Origin: Morella rubra
Taxonomy: Eukaryota; Streptophyta; Magnoliopsida; Fagales; Myricaceae
Length of the DNA stretch: 64,000 nucleotides
Direction of reading: 5' to 3'
Assembly: GCA_003952965.2 (NCBI GenBank)
Contig: CM025855.1
Location: forward strand, 2,145,252 to 2,209,251
In this document: positions 49,129 through 60,400 of the stretch, piece after piece
How the letters are laid out: the number at the start of each line of letters is the position of its first letter
How positions within the stretch are numbered: the first letter of the stretch is position 1
Notes under the pieces: generated by a model
Database searches by the model: none
What the model was told of the DNA's origin: nothing
What the model saw: the letters and a program-made list of their open reading frames with translations, nothing else
Program-made: the position numbers and the translations under genes

Positions 49129-49144
49129 TCGAGCTCTTTTAACA

Positions 49145-50965
49145 CTATCCGTGTATTTGAGTATTGGCTTAATTTCATGTCAAACTAAATTCAAATTGAG
49201 TTGTAATTTCTTATTAAATAAATTTGAGTTTAAATGTTTAAGAGAATAAGCACGATCTTCTCGAGTTAAATGAGATTGCATCTAGATAAGGATAAGTATA
49301 TGAAATTCTGATGGGATTGCATTTGATAAGAATAAGTAGATAAATACTATCCTTTCGAGTCCAAATGGGATGATATCACTTGATCAAAATCTTTAAATAC
49401 TTGTGATACTCGAGATTTAAAATGTAGAGGCATTATAATATTTTCTATCTACCTGGGAGAAAAATACATCGAGGCCATCCATTATTTATTATCCCTATCT
49501 CTTAGAGAGAAACACCTCTCAGAGATTCCATATCTTTTTTTTTTTTTTAATCAAGACACATTTTCTTCATAGCATAGAAAATTACAGCTGAAAACTTACA
49601 ACGGAAAGGACCCAAAGGTCAGCAATAAGTCTAGGGGGCTATAGCCCATAAACAAGGACTCAAGGTCCTCAGAGGTAGCGGGGAGACCCACAAGAGATGG
49701 GCGTAAAAATCCATAAAAAGTAACAACCACTGCACAAGACAATGGCGACTGCCGCTGAAGGAAAGATGGACGTAGCGTCGATCCTGCTCCCTTAGAATAC
49801 TTCAAATGCAAATACCAGCTGTAAAAACTACACACAGACACAACCACACTATAGGTAAGCCCATAAAGGCGGATAAGCCCAAACAAACGGTAAGCTGACA
49901 TAAGCAGCAGACAAAGACAACCAAACAATAGCCAATCTGAACAGGAGCTGAGGAGCGGCATGTGGTGGCAGTTGGAGGAGGTCCACGGCCAAGGGGGGAG
50001 AGTAGGAGCCACATAGACTGGTCCTGGGGAGAGTAGCACGTCACGGAGGCGGAGGAACCGATAGCGTCGACCAGAAGCCTTGGTGCGTGAGATCCACGCA
50101 CTGTCTTCATCACACTGGAAGGTGGTCTCTGCGTAGATTGGGGCCGTCAGAGTTCAGCCATGGGGCGCATGTCAGCCAACGATCACCGGAGATCATTGTC
50201 AACCGCTTGTCTGCCACCTGAAAAAGGAGGAAAAAGGGAAAGGGAGAGAAGAAAGGGAGAAGAGGGACAAAGGAAGGGAGGAGCCGAATCTCCCACCTTC
50301 CTCCTGGAGTGGCAAGGTTAGGGGGCTGTAGAGAATTGAGAGAGAGTGTGTTTAAAGAGGTGCTAGGTTTTCAGTTTCTAGGGATTCCACATCTAAATTG
50401 ATAAGATTTCCTCTCATCCAAAAGCCAACATTCTGCTGTGAAGCCTTCAGAGTATTGAAGAAGTTTAGTTGCCCGAGTTCAGCATTGAAGAACGAGATTG
50501 TTTGTAAATAGTCCCCAAGAAAAACCTTAGAGGGTTGAAAGTTAACTGCATTGAGTGGGTTGAGTATACAGATTATTACATCAGGATAATCAGAGTCAAG
50601 TAACAGGGGTTGCCATGTCTAAATCACCATTTGTAAGGTTTTACTTCTTAATAGATTTTAATAGCGCAAATGACCCAGAGTGATTTTTCTTTGAAGGGTG
50701 CTTCAAAAGTTTTCTATCTCGCTGGCTAGTAAAATCTCGTTTCTAGTGTGATTGGTATTTGTTTTAATTTTTCTCTACTTATTTTGTTGATTGAATTAGT
50801 ATTTGTTCAGATCTAGACTCAATAGATTTTAAACGTGTTAAGAAACTATATATCACCTAAGAGTTTTAATTGAGGTAAAAATCTATTCAACAATTGGGTC
50901 TAAATCGGAATTTTCAAACACCATCAGAATTAGACTCTTCTATCCATAGAGGTTTAAGACCGCCT
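49145..50965. mobile_element. Nested repeat insertion in the tail of GLR locus 2
   Basis: The 3' flank of locus 2 aligns with loci 1 and 3 up to about 49145 and again from about 50972, so about 1.8 kb were inserted between. The outer part (49145-49523 and 50395-50960) resembles 45791-46334. A younger retroposon (49536-50382) sits inside it. The outer element is probably an LTR-type remnant; its ends were not resolved. Confidence 0.6.
49536..50382 (-). mobile_element. Retroposon with poly(A) (as poly(T)) and 12-bp target duplication
   Basis: Starts with a poly(T) run and is bordered by gattccatatct (49524-49535) and gattccacatct (50383-50394), a 12-bp duplication with one mismatch. This marks a reverse-transcribed copy inserted on the minus strand. 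A long open frame on that strand (49596-50039) is rich in Leu, Ser and Cys and looks like a chance frame. I do not recognise the source; a short LINE end or a SINE-like unit is possible. Confidence 0.75.
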
Positions 50966-50971
50966 CCAGAA

Positions 50972-51540
50972 CAAAGAACATGGGGTATTCTAGTTCAAAT
51001 AGTCAGACTTCATATCAACTAGCGCTAAATACTAAGCTTATTGGCCACCCAAATCCAAAAGTACCAAGAACCACAGCAATATTATTCCATTTTTGGGGAA
51101 GGATTTCTTCCTTGTGCTTTGCAAAACACCAATCATCTTAAAATTTTTCATTATTCCAAAATTTAGTTTACAAACACAACTAACTCAAAAATTTTATCAA
51201 ATAAAATAATTCAAAATAATATCTTTCTTCCCTATCAAATCATCTCTCAATCACTTAAATCATCTCTCTCTTCAATTTTTTCACCAACTCTTATAAAATT
51301 ATACTTTTATCTCCTCACTTTTACACAAACTCCTATAAAATTCTACTTTATTCTCTACTTTCTTACAAAACCTAATAAAATTCCAATTTTCTCAATTTTC
51401 ACAATATTCTTTAAATATTTTGCTTAGATGTGGAGTTTGTAAAACGCATCCTAAAGCTATCCATTTATGCTATTAGATTCTAGCCTTGTTGTGACTAACT
51501 GAAGCTCACAGTTCACTGCAATCATTGCCTTTCACCAATG
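50972..51540 (+). pseudogene. Displaced 3' tail and flank of GLR locus 2
   Basis: 50972-51110 matches the tail remnant of locus 1 (42520-42720), including SSN(G/S)QTS-type codons and ggccacccaaatcca. After a MITE (51115-51453) the match goes on (gttgtgactaactgaagctc at about 51490; locus 1 near 42770). Confidence 0.75.
51115..51453. mobile_element. MITE in the 3' flank of GLR locus 2
   Basis: The left end (gctttgcaaaacaccaatca) resembles the reverse complement of the right end (gcgttttacaaactccacat). The block is absent from the aligned flanks of loci 1 and 3, where ttctttgtggtagagaactaaagc is continuous. About 340 bp, AT-rich, non-coding. Confidence 0.6.
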
Positions 51541-52500
51541 TGTAACATCTATGCAGAACCAGAATGCTGGTACTTTGACAGCTGCTGCGTCATAAATCTT
51601 GTCAACTAGCTAGTCGTAATTCTATACTGATGTTCCGGCATTAGGTCAGGTCACAATACCGCTACCATAAACCGAAAATCTTATAAATGGACGGTGGACC
51701 ATAAGACATAACCAGGAGTAAATGCTAGCGCTTTATAAGTCCAGTAGCAAAAATTTGGACAAGTTCACTGAAGCAGCAGCACATCTTTAATAATCCGGTC
51801 GGAAGTTTAAAAAATCATGCAAGTAGGGATGGGATGTCTAGCGTTTTCTTTCTTTTTTTCTAGATAATGGTGGATTTCATTTCAGATAATTAAAAATTAC
51901 ATAGTATTGAGAATAAAAAAAGAAAAAAAGCCTTAAGATAGGGACATAAAACTCATTACAGCTCCATTTATGAGGATCTAGAGAGCCATACATCTATATA
52001 TTAGTCCGAAGGGTAGAATCCAAATGACGATAAAGATTTCATAGAGAGGCCCGTAGTTCTAGTTGAAATGAACTATAGAAATTCTAAGAGAGAATATTTC
52101 TCTATTGAAGGGAGTACATTCTGAGATAGAATCACGTTTTCCAAGTATGGAACATAATAACTTCCTAAAATATATAGTCAGAAAAAAAAAAAAGGACTTC
52201 CTAAAATAAAAAGTATTATTCTACAGTTTATAGTACTTTATAGTAGTTTCCGATTCTGTCAAAATTTAGACTCAGGATGTTTCTTCTCCTTGTTCCTAGC
52301 TACTTCAAGTTATTGTCAATGAAACAAAGCACTTTAGTTTCTCGAAGGAATGAAATTTTGTGACGTACGAGGAGGAAGAAGACGAGGGTCCAACATAATC
52401 TTGAGCCCACACCGCACGAGACTCGACTCACCCGACCAGCCCACCAATCCACAGAAGACATCGTTTATCCCCTTGTCTCCTGCATCAAACACGCTAGTCG
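51541..52500. other. Intergenic, no gene seen
   Basis: AT-rich sequence between the flank of locus 2 and a LINE remnant. No coding frame, RNA gene or clear repeat was recognised. Confidence 0.4.
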
Positions 52501-52519
52501 CCCCATATTTGAAAGGGGA

Positions 52520-52830
52520 GGATTTTTATGGGAAGTGGAGCCGGGGCATCAATCTTCTTGGGTGTGGAGTAGCATCTTGAAGACCAGAAATCTACTAAAG
52601 GTGTTTTGTAGTGGGACACATTTGGAAGGACCCGTGGATCCCAACTCTTCCTATTTTCATGCCAATAGGTTGGGACGCTGGTACACGGGACAATTCGAAG
52701 GTTGCTGAGTTGCTTCTACCGGATGCTAGAAGTTGGGAACGATATGAAATTGAGGACCATGTTCGACCAGCCAACCATGGAAATGATCCAGAAAATTGAA
52801 ATTCTGCAGGAGGAGAGGAAGGATCAATTG
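52520..52830 (+). mobile_element. LINE remnant (zinc-binding RVT region)
   Basis: The plus strand encodes, across a frame change near 52610, WSSILKTRNLLK and IWKDPWIPTLPIFMPIGWDA, then NSKVAELLLPDARSWERYEI. This is the typical linker after the reverse transcriptase of plant LINEs (SSLLKTRPLL ... IWxDPWIP ... VxDLI). Only this region is preserved. Confidence 0.7.
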
Positions 52831-53670
52831 ATCTAGAAAATTGAACTGATGTGCTGGATGCAATAAAATGCTTTCCTTGGAGGAAAGAGAGAAACAGACA
52901 AGAGAAGATTCGAACCATCAGAAAGAAGCTCGACCAAAATAGGAATGAAGTGTTTCCCATATCAACAAGGGTGCAAATATGGTGGGCGGCGCACCATCTT
53001 TCTTGCACGTGGGCTGCTCTTATTGTAGGCCTTCTTTTGCTCCAATTTTGATGGGGATGCCGTGGTCTTTTCTGACAAAAAAATAAAACTCTCAACTTGC
53101 CCAACATCCTCTGAAACTTCCAGAGTTCTCTTTATTTTCTTCACCACCAACCCTAATGCTCAATTGCCTCTACTCCATATGAACCCTAATCGGCCAAATT
53201 TATTCCCTTTTAAAGCCCATTTGTTACACTAATGCGTGAAACCCACTTTCATGCTACTAGATTAATCTGAAGTTCACATCGTAATCATAACATTGTTGAC
53301 CTTTCTTCTTGATCTTCTCCTTCTTTTAGGGTTTCATTGAGTTCCGACAACATCGTCAACTAACTTGCAATTTGAATTTTTGTTTATTGTTTTGGCAATT
53401 GAATAGAATTACTTTACGTTCACATGGCGGTGTGAAGATGATGTCACCTCCAACGGATAGTAATAAAAATGACTAAAACGACTAAAACATTGTCGTTTTG
53501 CTCTTTGGCAATGCAATCGTTTATTTACATAAAATAAAAATAAAAATGACTAAAACATTGTCGACGACTCTAGAGTCAAGAGTAAATTATTATAATTTTC
53601 AAATCGCAAGGATCCATTCTGCCTTGCCCACTTATGTGAATATGAGCTTCTAACGTTGTCAAACTTATCC
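52831..53670 (+). promoter_or_regulatory. Upstream region of GLR locus 3
   Basis: Homology to the locus 1 leader starts only at about 53606 (ggatccattctgccttgccc), about 65 bp before the start codon; further upstream the two loci differ completely. So the duplication border, or a later insertion in front of locus 1, lies here. A short phrase (ttggcaattgaata(g/a)aattac at about 53392) is shared with 30235. No gene was seen. Confidence 0.4.
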
Positions 53671-55269
53671 ATGGATATCCCCACCAAATATCCTCGTTCT
53701 CGCTTCTTCTTCTTCTTCTTCTTCTTCTTCGTTTTTCTTTCGGGAAGGATTTCCTCGGCAGAGGCAGAAACACAGTAGTCCCAGTTAATGTGGGAGTCGT
53801 TCTTGACTTTGATACATGGAATGGGAAGATGGGGCTGAGTTGCATCAACATGGCTCTTTCGGACTTCTATTCCTCTCGCAGTTACTACAAAACCAAGCTG
53901 GTTATAGACGCCAGGGACTCCAAAAGCGATGTCGTTAGCGCAGCTTCTGCAGGTTCTCTCTGTCTCAGTTGTGTTTGTTTACCACGAAAATCCAACACTT
54001 TGCTCATAGGGATTAAAAACCCAACACTTTCTAGGGATTGATTCGAACGCTCTGGTGAAATTTATTAGAATTAAAAATTTGTGTAGAGAGACGATACGAT
54101 GAAATTTTTTTATAAAAATTATTTTGTATAAAAAAAATTTATATGAAAATATGTTGAAATTTGTGTGGCTGACTGATTTTTTGATGTTTGTTTGTTGTAA
54201 AAATAAATACATTGTAACTGTTTGAATTTGTTCTGAAAGGAGAGTCCGCTTTCTCTTTCTTTCAGCAGCGCTGGATTATATAGCATCCAAAAAAAAAAAT
54301 TCAATGTATGTAACTATGTGTTCTGAATAAATGACTTGAATAATTTGATTATTTAATTTATTATGTTTTTTCTAAAATTTAATTTATTATGTTAAATCAG
54401 TGCTTCTGCCGAAAACATAAAATCGATGCCAAGTTGTGAATTTTAATAAGGGACCGCTCTGTGCGCTTCTGTGGACGACATAGAGGGTCACATTTATTAC
54501 GTGAATTTATTATGTGTACCCTTAGGAAACTGCAACTGACTTGGGAAGTCGGGCAGAAGTCAACAAGTCAACACAATTTGTCACGGACAAATTGATATTT
54601 TAATGATGCAATATGAGTTGGCTTCTCCGTTCTCCTGGCTTTTTCTCATATATTATATTATTACTTTTATTTGTTTTCCTCTTTCAAAACAAGTATTATG
54701 AGTTGTCTAAGAAAATAACTATAAAATATATTTTTTCTTTGCATGAAATTATTTATTTTTATCACAATAAATATACCTAAGAGAATCTTAAATTATTTAA
54801 TGTTATATGTAAAATTTGGAGTGTATAGATCTTAGAATGAAATTTAATTATTATAATTATATCTCTTCTATTTTTAATTTAACAGTGCAATTTAGATAAA
54901 AAAAAAAATTAACGGTACTATAGATCTTAGAATGGAGTATGTTGTTATGTCTATATATCTCTTAATTGGATATATCTTAGAATAGAGTCTATTGACTATA
55001 TCTTTCTTAATTAAACTGTATAATTCAAGTAAAAAATTGACTTGTAATATCTATATCGTTTTTAATTAGACCTATAATTCAAGTAAAAAATTACAAACAT
55101 TCCATATTCCTTAAAAATTGTAGGTACCTATGCTCTCTCTATATATATATATAACAAAAATGTGTTTCCTAATTAAAAAATATAATCTGAGATTTGAAAA
55201 GATATCAACCTCCACGCCATTGTGCGCAGCAAATTTACGGGGAACCACCTCGCGCGGGGGTGGCGAGAT

Positions 55270-55660
55270 GGATCCGCACGGAGCCAATTCGCGCAGAAGC
55301 CTTGCGCTACCACCCTTGCTCTCCATCGGAGCCGCTTTCTCCTCAAACACAGCGTCACCTACATCTTACCTCCTTTACTTTCTCTGTCCGTTGCCTCTAT
55401 CAACTCTCAACTTCTTACAGACACAAGTAGAGGGAGTCCACCATCAAATCAGAAAAGGGAAATATGTAAGCCCAGTCTGGAAACCAAATGAGATGCAGTG
55501 GTTAGCTAGTGCTTGGAGAATTCAGTACCAAGGTGGGTATAAAGGATCGGGGTCCTCTTCAAGATCAGAGCAATTAGAAAGTGGTCAAGCTCGGCGTAAA
55601 ACTAGATAGAGAACTTGCTAATTTTCTTCCAAGACATGGCGTAAGTGATGAATTTCCTTC
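55270..55660 (+). pseudogene. Gene fragment resembling a trihelix/SANT-type DNA-binding protein (tentative)
   Basis: A GC-rich island in the AT-rich intron. It begins with an ATG (55270; MDPHGANSRRSLALPPLLSI) and goes on to RKGKYVSPVWKPNEMQWLAS and AWRIQYQGGYKGSGSSSRSE, then stops at 55607-55609; DRELANFLPRHGVSD-like sequence follows across the stop. The block with spaced Trp residues (VWxxxEMxWLxxAWRxQYQ) is what I would expect at the start of a plant trihelix-type domain, but this is a judgement from memory of the family. The fragment has no complete domain. It was probably carried into the intron by a transposon. Confidence 0.4.
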
Positions 55661-56070
55661 TTGAAATATAGCCGTTGGTTTGACTTGCTCGAACTGTATT
55701 TGTTGTCGTGATTCTTGGCAACCTTCTGGACTGCTTTCCTTAACTAGTAGGGACACTAAAACAACTGTGACTAAGTGGGAAAATATGTAGGGAGAATTCC
55801 GGATGGTGTACGAATGAGAGAGAGGGAGTGAGAAAGAGCAAGTTGTTTCTTCCTTATGACGGGAAGCTCTATAGATTGTCAGCTTCGTTTGATGAAGAAG
55901 TTTTTTAAGAGCTTTCACGGTTCTTGGGTTCTAGGTGAGAAAGTCTCAGAGTAGAGGAAGTTCCCTAATTGTCGTCATCCATGCGCACCACCCCCACGCG
56001 GGAATGGTGCGGTAGATCACCGGGATTCACCTTATGACCCCTGTAGGGTTGGTTTAGCCGCCGCTCGTCA

Positions 56071-56799
56071 CCAGTGGCGGTGTCAAGAATTTGTCTTCGT
56101 AGCGGCTAAATATTTTAATTTTTTAATTATGTCTTATAAAATATACTATAAATATATTAAATATTTATTGACTTAGGGACTATTTCTTGTGATAAAAAAT
56201 CATAATCATATAATAATGTAAAATATTTTTTCTTTCTAAATTACAGTTGAAAAGGATGGTGATTATAAGGATAAAAGAAATTATACTAAATAATGTGAGG
56301 TTGAAGAGATAAAGAAAAGATAAATTGGTTAAGTAGTGTAAAATTTTATGATTTAATTTTTTGAGAATTTTGTGTCTAATTATATAATTTTTATCTTTCA
56401 AAAATTTGAAAATATATAAAATAATTTATATTGTCATTTGCTTGTGATTTTGAATAGTTAGATATCTCCAAAAGACAATCTTTTAGTTTTAAATTTAAAG
56501 AGAAAGATAAAATTTTATTTATTATCTTATTTAGGTATAAAAATATTTGTTATAAATTAAGCTAATTTCTTAAAGATCTCTGAACATAAGATTTGCTGGG
56601 TTTTTTTGAAGTTTATGAGAGGCAAAAAAATTAATTTTAATGAAAAAAGTTCCAGTTTTTGGAATGAGTATCGAGATTTTTTGAAATTTAGGGGGTGCGA
56701 AAATATAATTTTAATGTAAAATTTTTCTGTTTTGGGGTGGGGGCTGGATTTGGGTTGTGGTGGGGGGCGGGGGTAGCGCAATGGCCCTCGCCCGCCCCT
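56071..56799. mobile_element. hAT-like non-autonomous element with 8-bp target duplication
   Basis: GCTCGTCA occurs directly before (56063-56070) and directly after (56800-56807) this block. The left end reads ccagtggcgg and the reverse complement of the right end aggggcggg, short TIRs with one or two mismatches. An 8-bp duplication with CAGTGGCGG-type ends is characteristic of plant hAT transposons. 729 bp, AT-rich interior, no transposase. Confidence 0.8.
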
Positions 56800-57299
56800 G
56801 CTCGTCAGTCGTCACCCCGTGGGGTCAACCGCCTATTACTGCAAGGCCAACGCCAACTACCAGAAGTTGACGGCTACCACAGAGAAGAGGAAGGCAGTGT
56901 AGTTTTTATTTCTTTTGTTATTTTTAAATGTCATTGTAAATAAATAATCATAGTAATATATTTAAATAAAGCATGCTACAAATGAATTATGTGTTCCTTT
57001 TATAAAAACTTGTAAGATTTTTAAATTTTTTAATATAATTGTGAATATTTATTTCGATTAAAAATATTTAACTTTTATTAAAATTTGTAAAATATGTGTT
57101 GAGAGAAATGATTTTGTGTAATTTTTAAATAAAAAATATTGAAATTTGATGAAAAAGTATAAAAAGATCCGATTTGTTAGAATTTTTTTTTAAAAAAAAT
57201 ATTGAATATATATAAAAAAAAATTATTAGAGTTTAGATTAAAGGTATAAGCATTTGTGTGCGATTTTTTGTGATTTAAATGTTGTTTCGATTTTGTTAC

Positions 57300-57450
57300 C
57301 TTCGCTGTAGCATAAAATTCTTTTGCAAAAGGATCATCCCTATGCGTCAGGCTTACTTCGCGCCCACCTTTTAGCGTTCTGGGCTTTACAATGTAGGAGG
57401 ATTCTGTGTCCTCGGACGAGCCAAGCATTGCCTCGATCTGGGTGGCATTC
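57300..57450 (-). pseudogene. Orphan exon with intact splice sites
   Basis: On the minus strand an acceptor (tttggcattag) and a donor (gtaaca) border 151 bp that is open for 50 codons in one phase: NATQIEAMLGSSEDTESSYI, then VKPRTLKGGREVSLTHRDDP and FAKEFYATAK. Composition and splice borders look like a genuine coding exon captured from another gene. I do not recognise the protein. No neighbouring exon of the same gene was found. Confidence 0.45.
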
Positions 57451-60400
57451 CTAATGCCAAATTAAGTTCTTAGTCGGTTTTTTTTTCTTCCTTCTCTTTT
57501 CCATGGTGGAGAAAGGTTATGATAAACTCTCTGTTGTGTTTCTTTTGGGTCCCCTCATTTGACCTTTGTAAGAGAAAAAAAAATCCTTGGTTTAGATCTC
57601 TCGTTCTCCACTGTACCTTTTAGTTACACATGATGTACTAGGTAACTAGGGGGTTTCTAGATTTCTACCGTCTATATGATGGTCGATCATTTTGAGTATG
57701 GTTGGACATTGAATCAGATTTATTCTTGTTCTGTTTTGAAACACAGCTCTGCAGCTAATAAAAGATGCAGAAGTGCAGGCCATCATAGGGCCACAAAACT
57801 CGATGCAGGCAGATTTTATCATCCAACTCGGGAAGAAAGCTCAAGTGCCCATTATATCGTTCTCAGCAACAAGCCCTTCTCCCACTTCCCTTCGAAGTCC
57901 ATACTTCTTTCTAGCAGCTCAAAATGAGTCATCTCAGGTGAAGGCCATATGTGCAATCATTCAAGCTTTTGGATGGAGACAAATCGTGCCAATCTATGTA
58001 GACAATGTGTTCGGGGAAGGTATAATATCCTTTTTGGTTGATGCCCTGCAGGACATTGATGTCCGTGTCCCTTGTCGAAGTGCCATTGCTCCATCGGCCA
58101 CAGATGACGAAATTGGTCAAGAACTTTACAAGTTGATGACAATGCAAACTAGAGTCTTCGTTGTGCATATGGAGCCAAAGCTTGGTTCTCGGCTATTTAC
58201 CAAGGCAAAAGAGATTGGAATGATGAGCGAAGGTTATGTGTGGATCATTACCGCCGGGATTGCTAATTCTTTGAATGCCATAGAACCTTCGGTCCTTGAA
58301 TCAATGCAAGGGGTATTGGGTGTAAAGACCTACACTCCAAACACGAAACAACTTCAGAGTTTTACAGTCAAGTGGAAAAGGAAATTTCAAAAAGAAAATC
58401 CATCCATTATTGATGCTGATCTCAATGTTCTTGGCCTATGGGCTTACGATGCTGCTTCAGCACTGGCCAGGGCAGTTGAAGAGGTTGGGACCACAAGTTT
58501 TGGCTTCGAAAAGACAAATGCTTCGAGCAATTTAACTCACGTTCTGGAAACTACGGGGACGTCCCGAAATGGTCCAAAACTTCGCCAAGTGTTACTGGGT
58601 ACTAGATTTAGAGGCCTTGCTGGGGAGTTCAATCTTGTCAATGGACAGCTAGAATCATCAAAATTTCAGATTTTTAATGTGAACGGTAATGGAGAAAGAG
58701 CGGTAGCATTCTGGACTCCAGGACATGGACTCAGCAAGAAATTGAATGCGGGAACACGCCTACATATTCTACTTCCAAGAACAACATAGGACCTATCATA
58801 TGGCCGGGTGACGCAAGCTCTGTTCCCAAAGGTTGGGAGATTCCAACAAATGGAAAGAAGCTACGAATAGCTGTTCCAGTGAAGGGTGGTTTTAAGGAAT
58901 TCGTTAATGTCAATATGATAATAGCACAGGAACACCACAAGTCACTGGGTACTGCATAGACGTCTTCAATGCCGTAATGGAAACATTACCCTATGCTGTT
59001 CGCTACGAGTTCATTCCCTTCGGTCAAAGCCGCACGATCAAAGCACATTCTTACAATGATTTGGTCTACCAAGTATTTCTCGGGGTTAGTAAAAATCTTT
59101 ATCTTGCTATTTTTAACAACTAAGAGGATGAGTAAAACATTCATGAAAAAATCAGCCGAAAGAACATCTCAATATAGCGGAACTGGTATCCTTCTATGTT
59201 ATACGAGAAATGGTCACTAGCAAAAGATAGTCTTTGCATTCAAACCTCCTCATATGTAATAGGTTCCATCAGTACCTATTTTTAAAATTTGTTTGTTCTT
59301 CTCCCTCCTGATTTCACCTGCTATCTAAACAAAGGCACTTGCAGTATTCATGAAAATCATGGAAGCAAATGGTTTGCTTTACTTTACAGAACTTTGATGC
59401 TGTCGTGGGAGACATAACGATCTTAGCAAACAGATCTAACTTTGTGGACTTTACATTGCCATTCACGGAATCTGGAGTATCAATGGTAGTACCAATTACA
59501 GACAATGGGAAGAAAAATGCATGGGTGTTCTTGAAGCCTTTAACTTGGGACCTTTGGCTCACAAGCTGTTGTTTCTTTGTCTTCACTGGCTTTGTGGTAT
59601 GGTTCCTTGAACACCGTATAAATGAAGATTTTCGAGGGAACCACGCAAATCAAATTGGGACAAGCTTGTGGTTCAGCTTCTCAACCATGGTTTTTGCTCA
59701 ACGTAAGTTCCCGTCCCGCTCTCTAATTTCATTGATAATACTAGCAAGAATACTCGGTGAAAGGCCAGTGTAGGCACAAGGCATTTGCTGCACCCACATA
59801 TAGGCTTATTTACTCTCTTTAGTTATGCTGCAAATCGGTTTTAGGGACATTCAATTTTGGTGTTTTGTGTGACTCGTCAATTCCACCCGTTTATCTGCGG
59901 ATAGAAGTTAACCTGCTGAGTCTAAATTCTTATGCATCCGTGTAGGCAAAGAGTTAGAATCTCAGATATATTGTTAGAATCTCATAGATATAGCACCTTC
60001 ATTGGAAAGTTTCTTTTGCTGGATGCATGTAAAGCAATAATTTGTTTTCTCATGTCAAGGAAATTGTCGAATTATTTCCTTTGTTGAAAATGAAATTCAG
60101 ACTTGTTTATTTACTTGTGTTATGAAAGAACTCATGCTAAGCTTTTATTTTAGCAAACTCTTGTTTACTTCAAAAGATCAGATCAAGAATGTGAAACATT
60201 TGTTGAAGAAGACAATGTCTTGACTGAGACAGAACAATCTTTGTACTTTCTACAAAACTATTTTATTCCCATATACGTTTTGATTGTGAATCTATCAAAT
60301 ATGGATCAAATCTATGCTGGTAAATAATTCCAAATGAAGATAAACATTGTGTGATGATGCCTGCAGTAGACATACTTGATCTACTTTTGGGTATAATGGC

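Larger units (their letters stand above)
54720..57660. other. Additional sequence of about 2.9 kb in GLR locus 3 intron 1
   Basis: Intron 1 is 3.8 kb here but 1.6 kb in locus 1. The introns align over 37010-37300 and 54420-54710 (ttggcttctcc, cctctttcaaaacaagt) and again just before exon 2 (gagtatggttggac). Between these, locus 3 has this block. It is a mosaic of AT-rich sequence, a GC-rich gene-like fragment, a hAT element and a splice-flanked orphan exon on the minus strand. Confidence 0.7.

Noticed and set aside
49596-50039. 147-codon minus-strand frame within the retroposon
   Set aside because: Rich in Leu, Ser and Cys with no domain. It lies inside a unit bordered by poly(T) and target duplications, so it is most likely a chance frame of a repeat.
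56003-56062. GC-rich stretch as part of a ribosomal or tRNA gene
   Set aside because: No match to rRNA or tRNA consensus could be recognised; it joins in sequence with 56808-56905 once the hAT element is disregarded and is better seen as part of the captured block.
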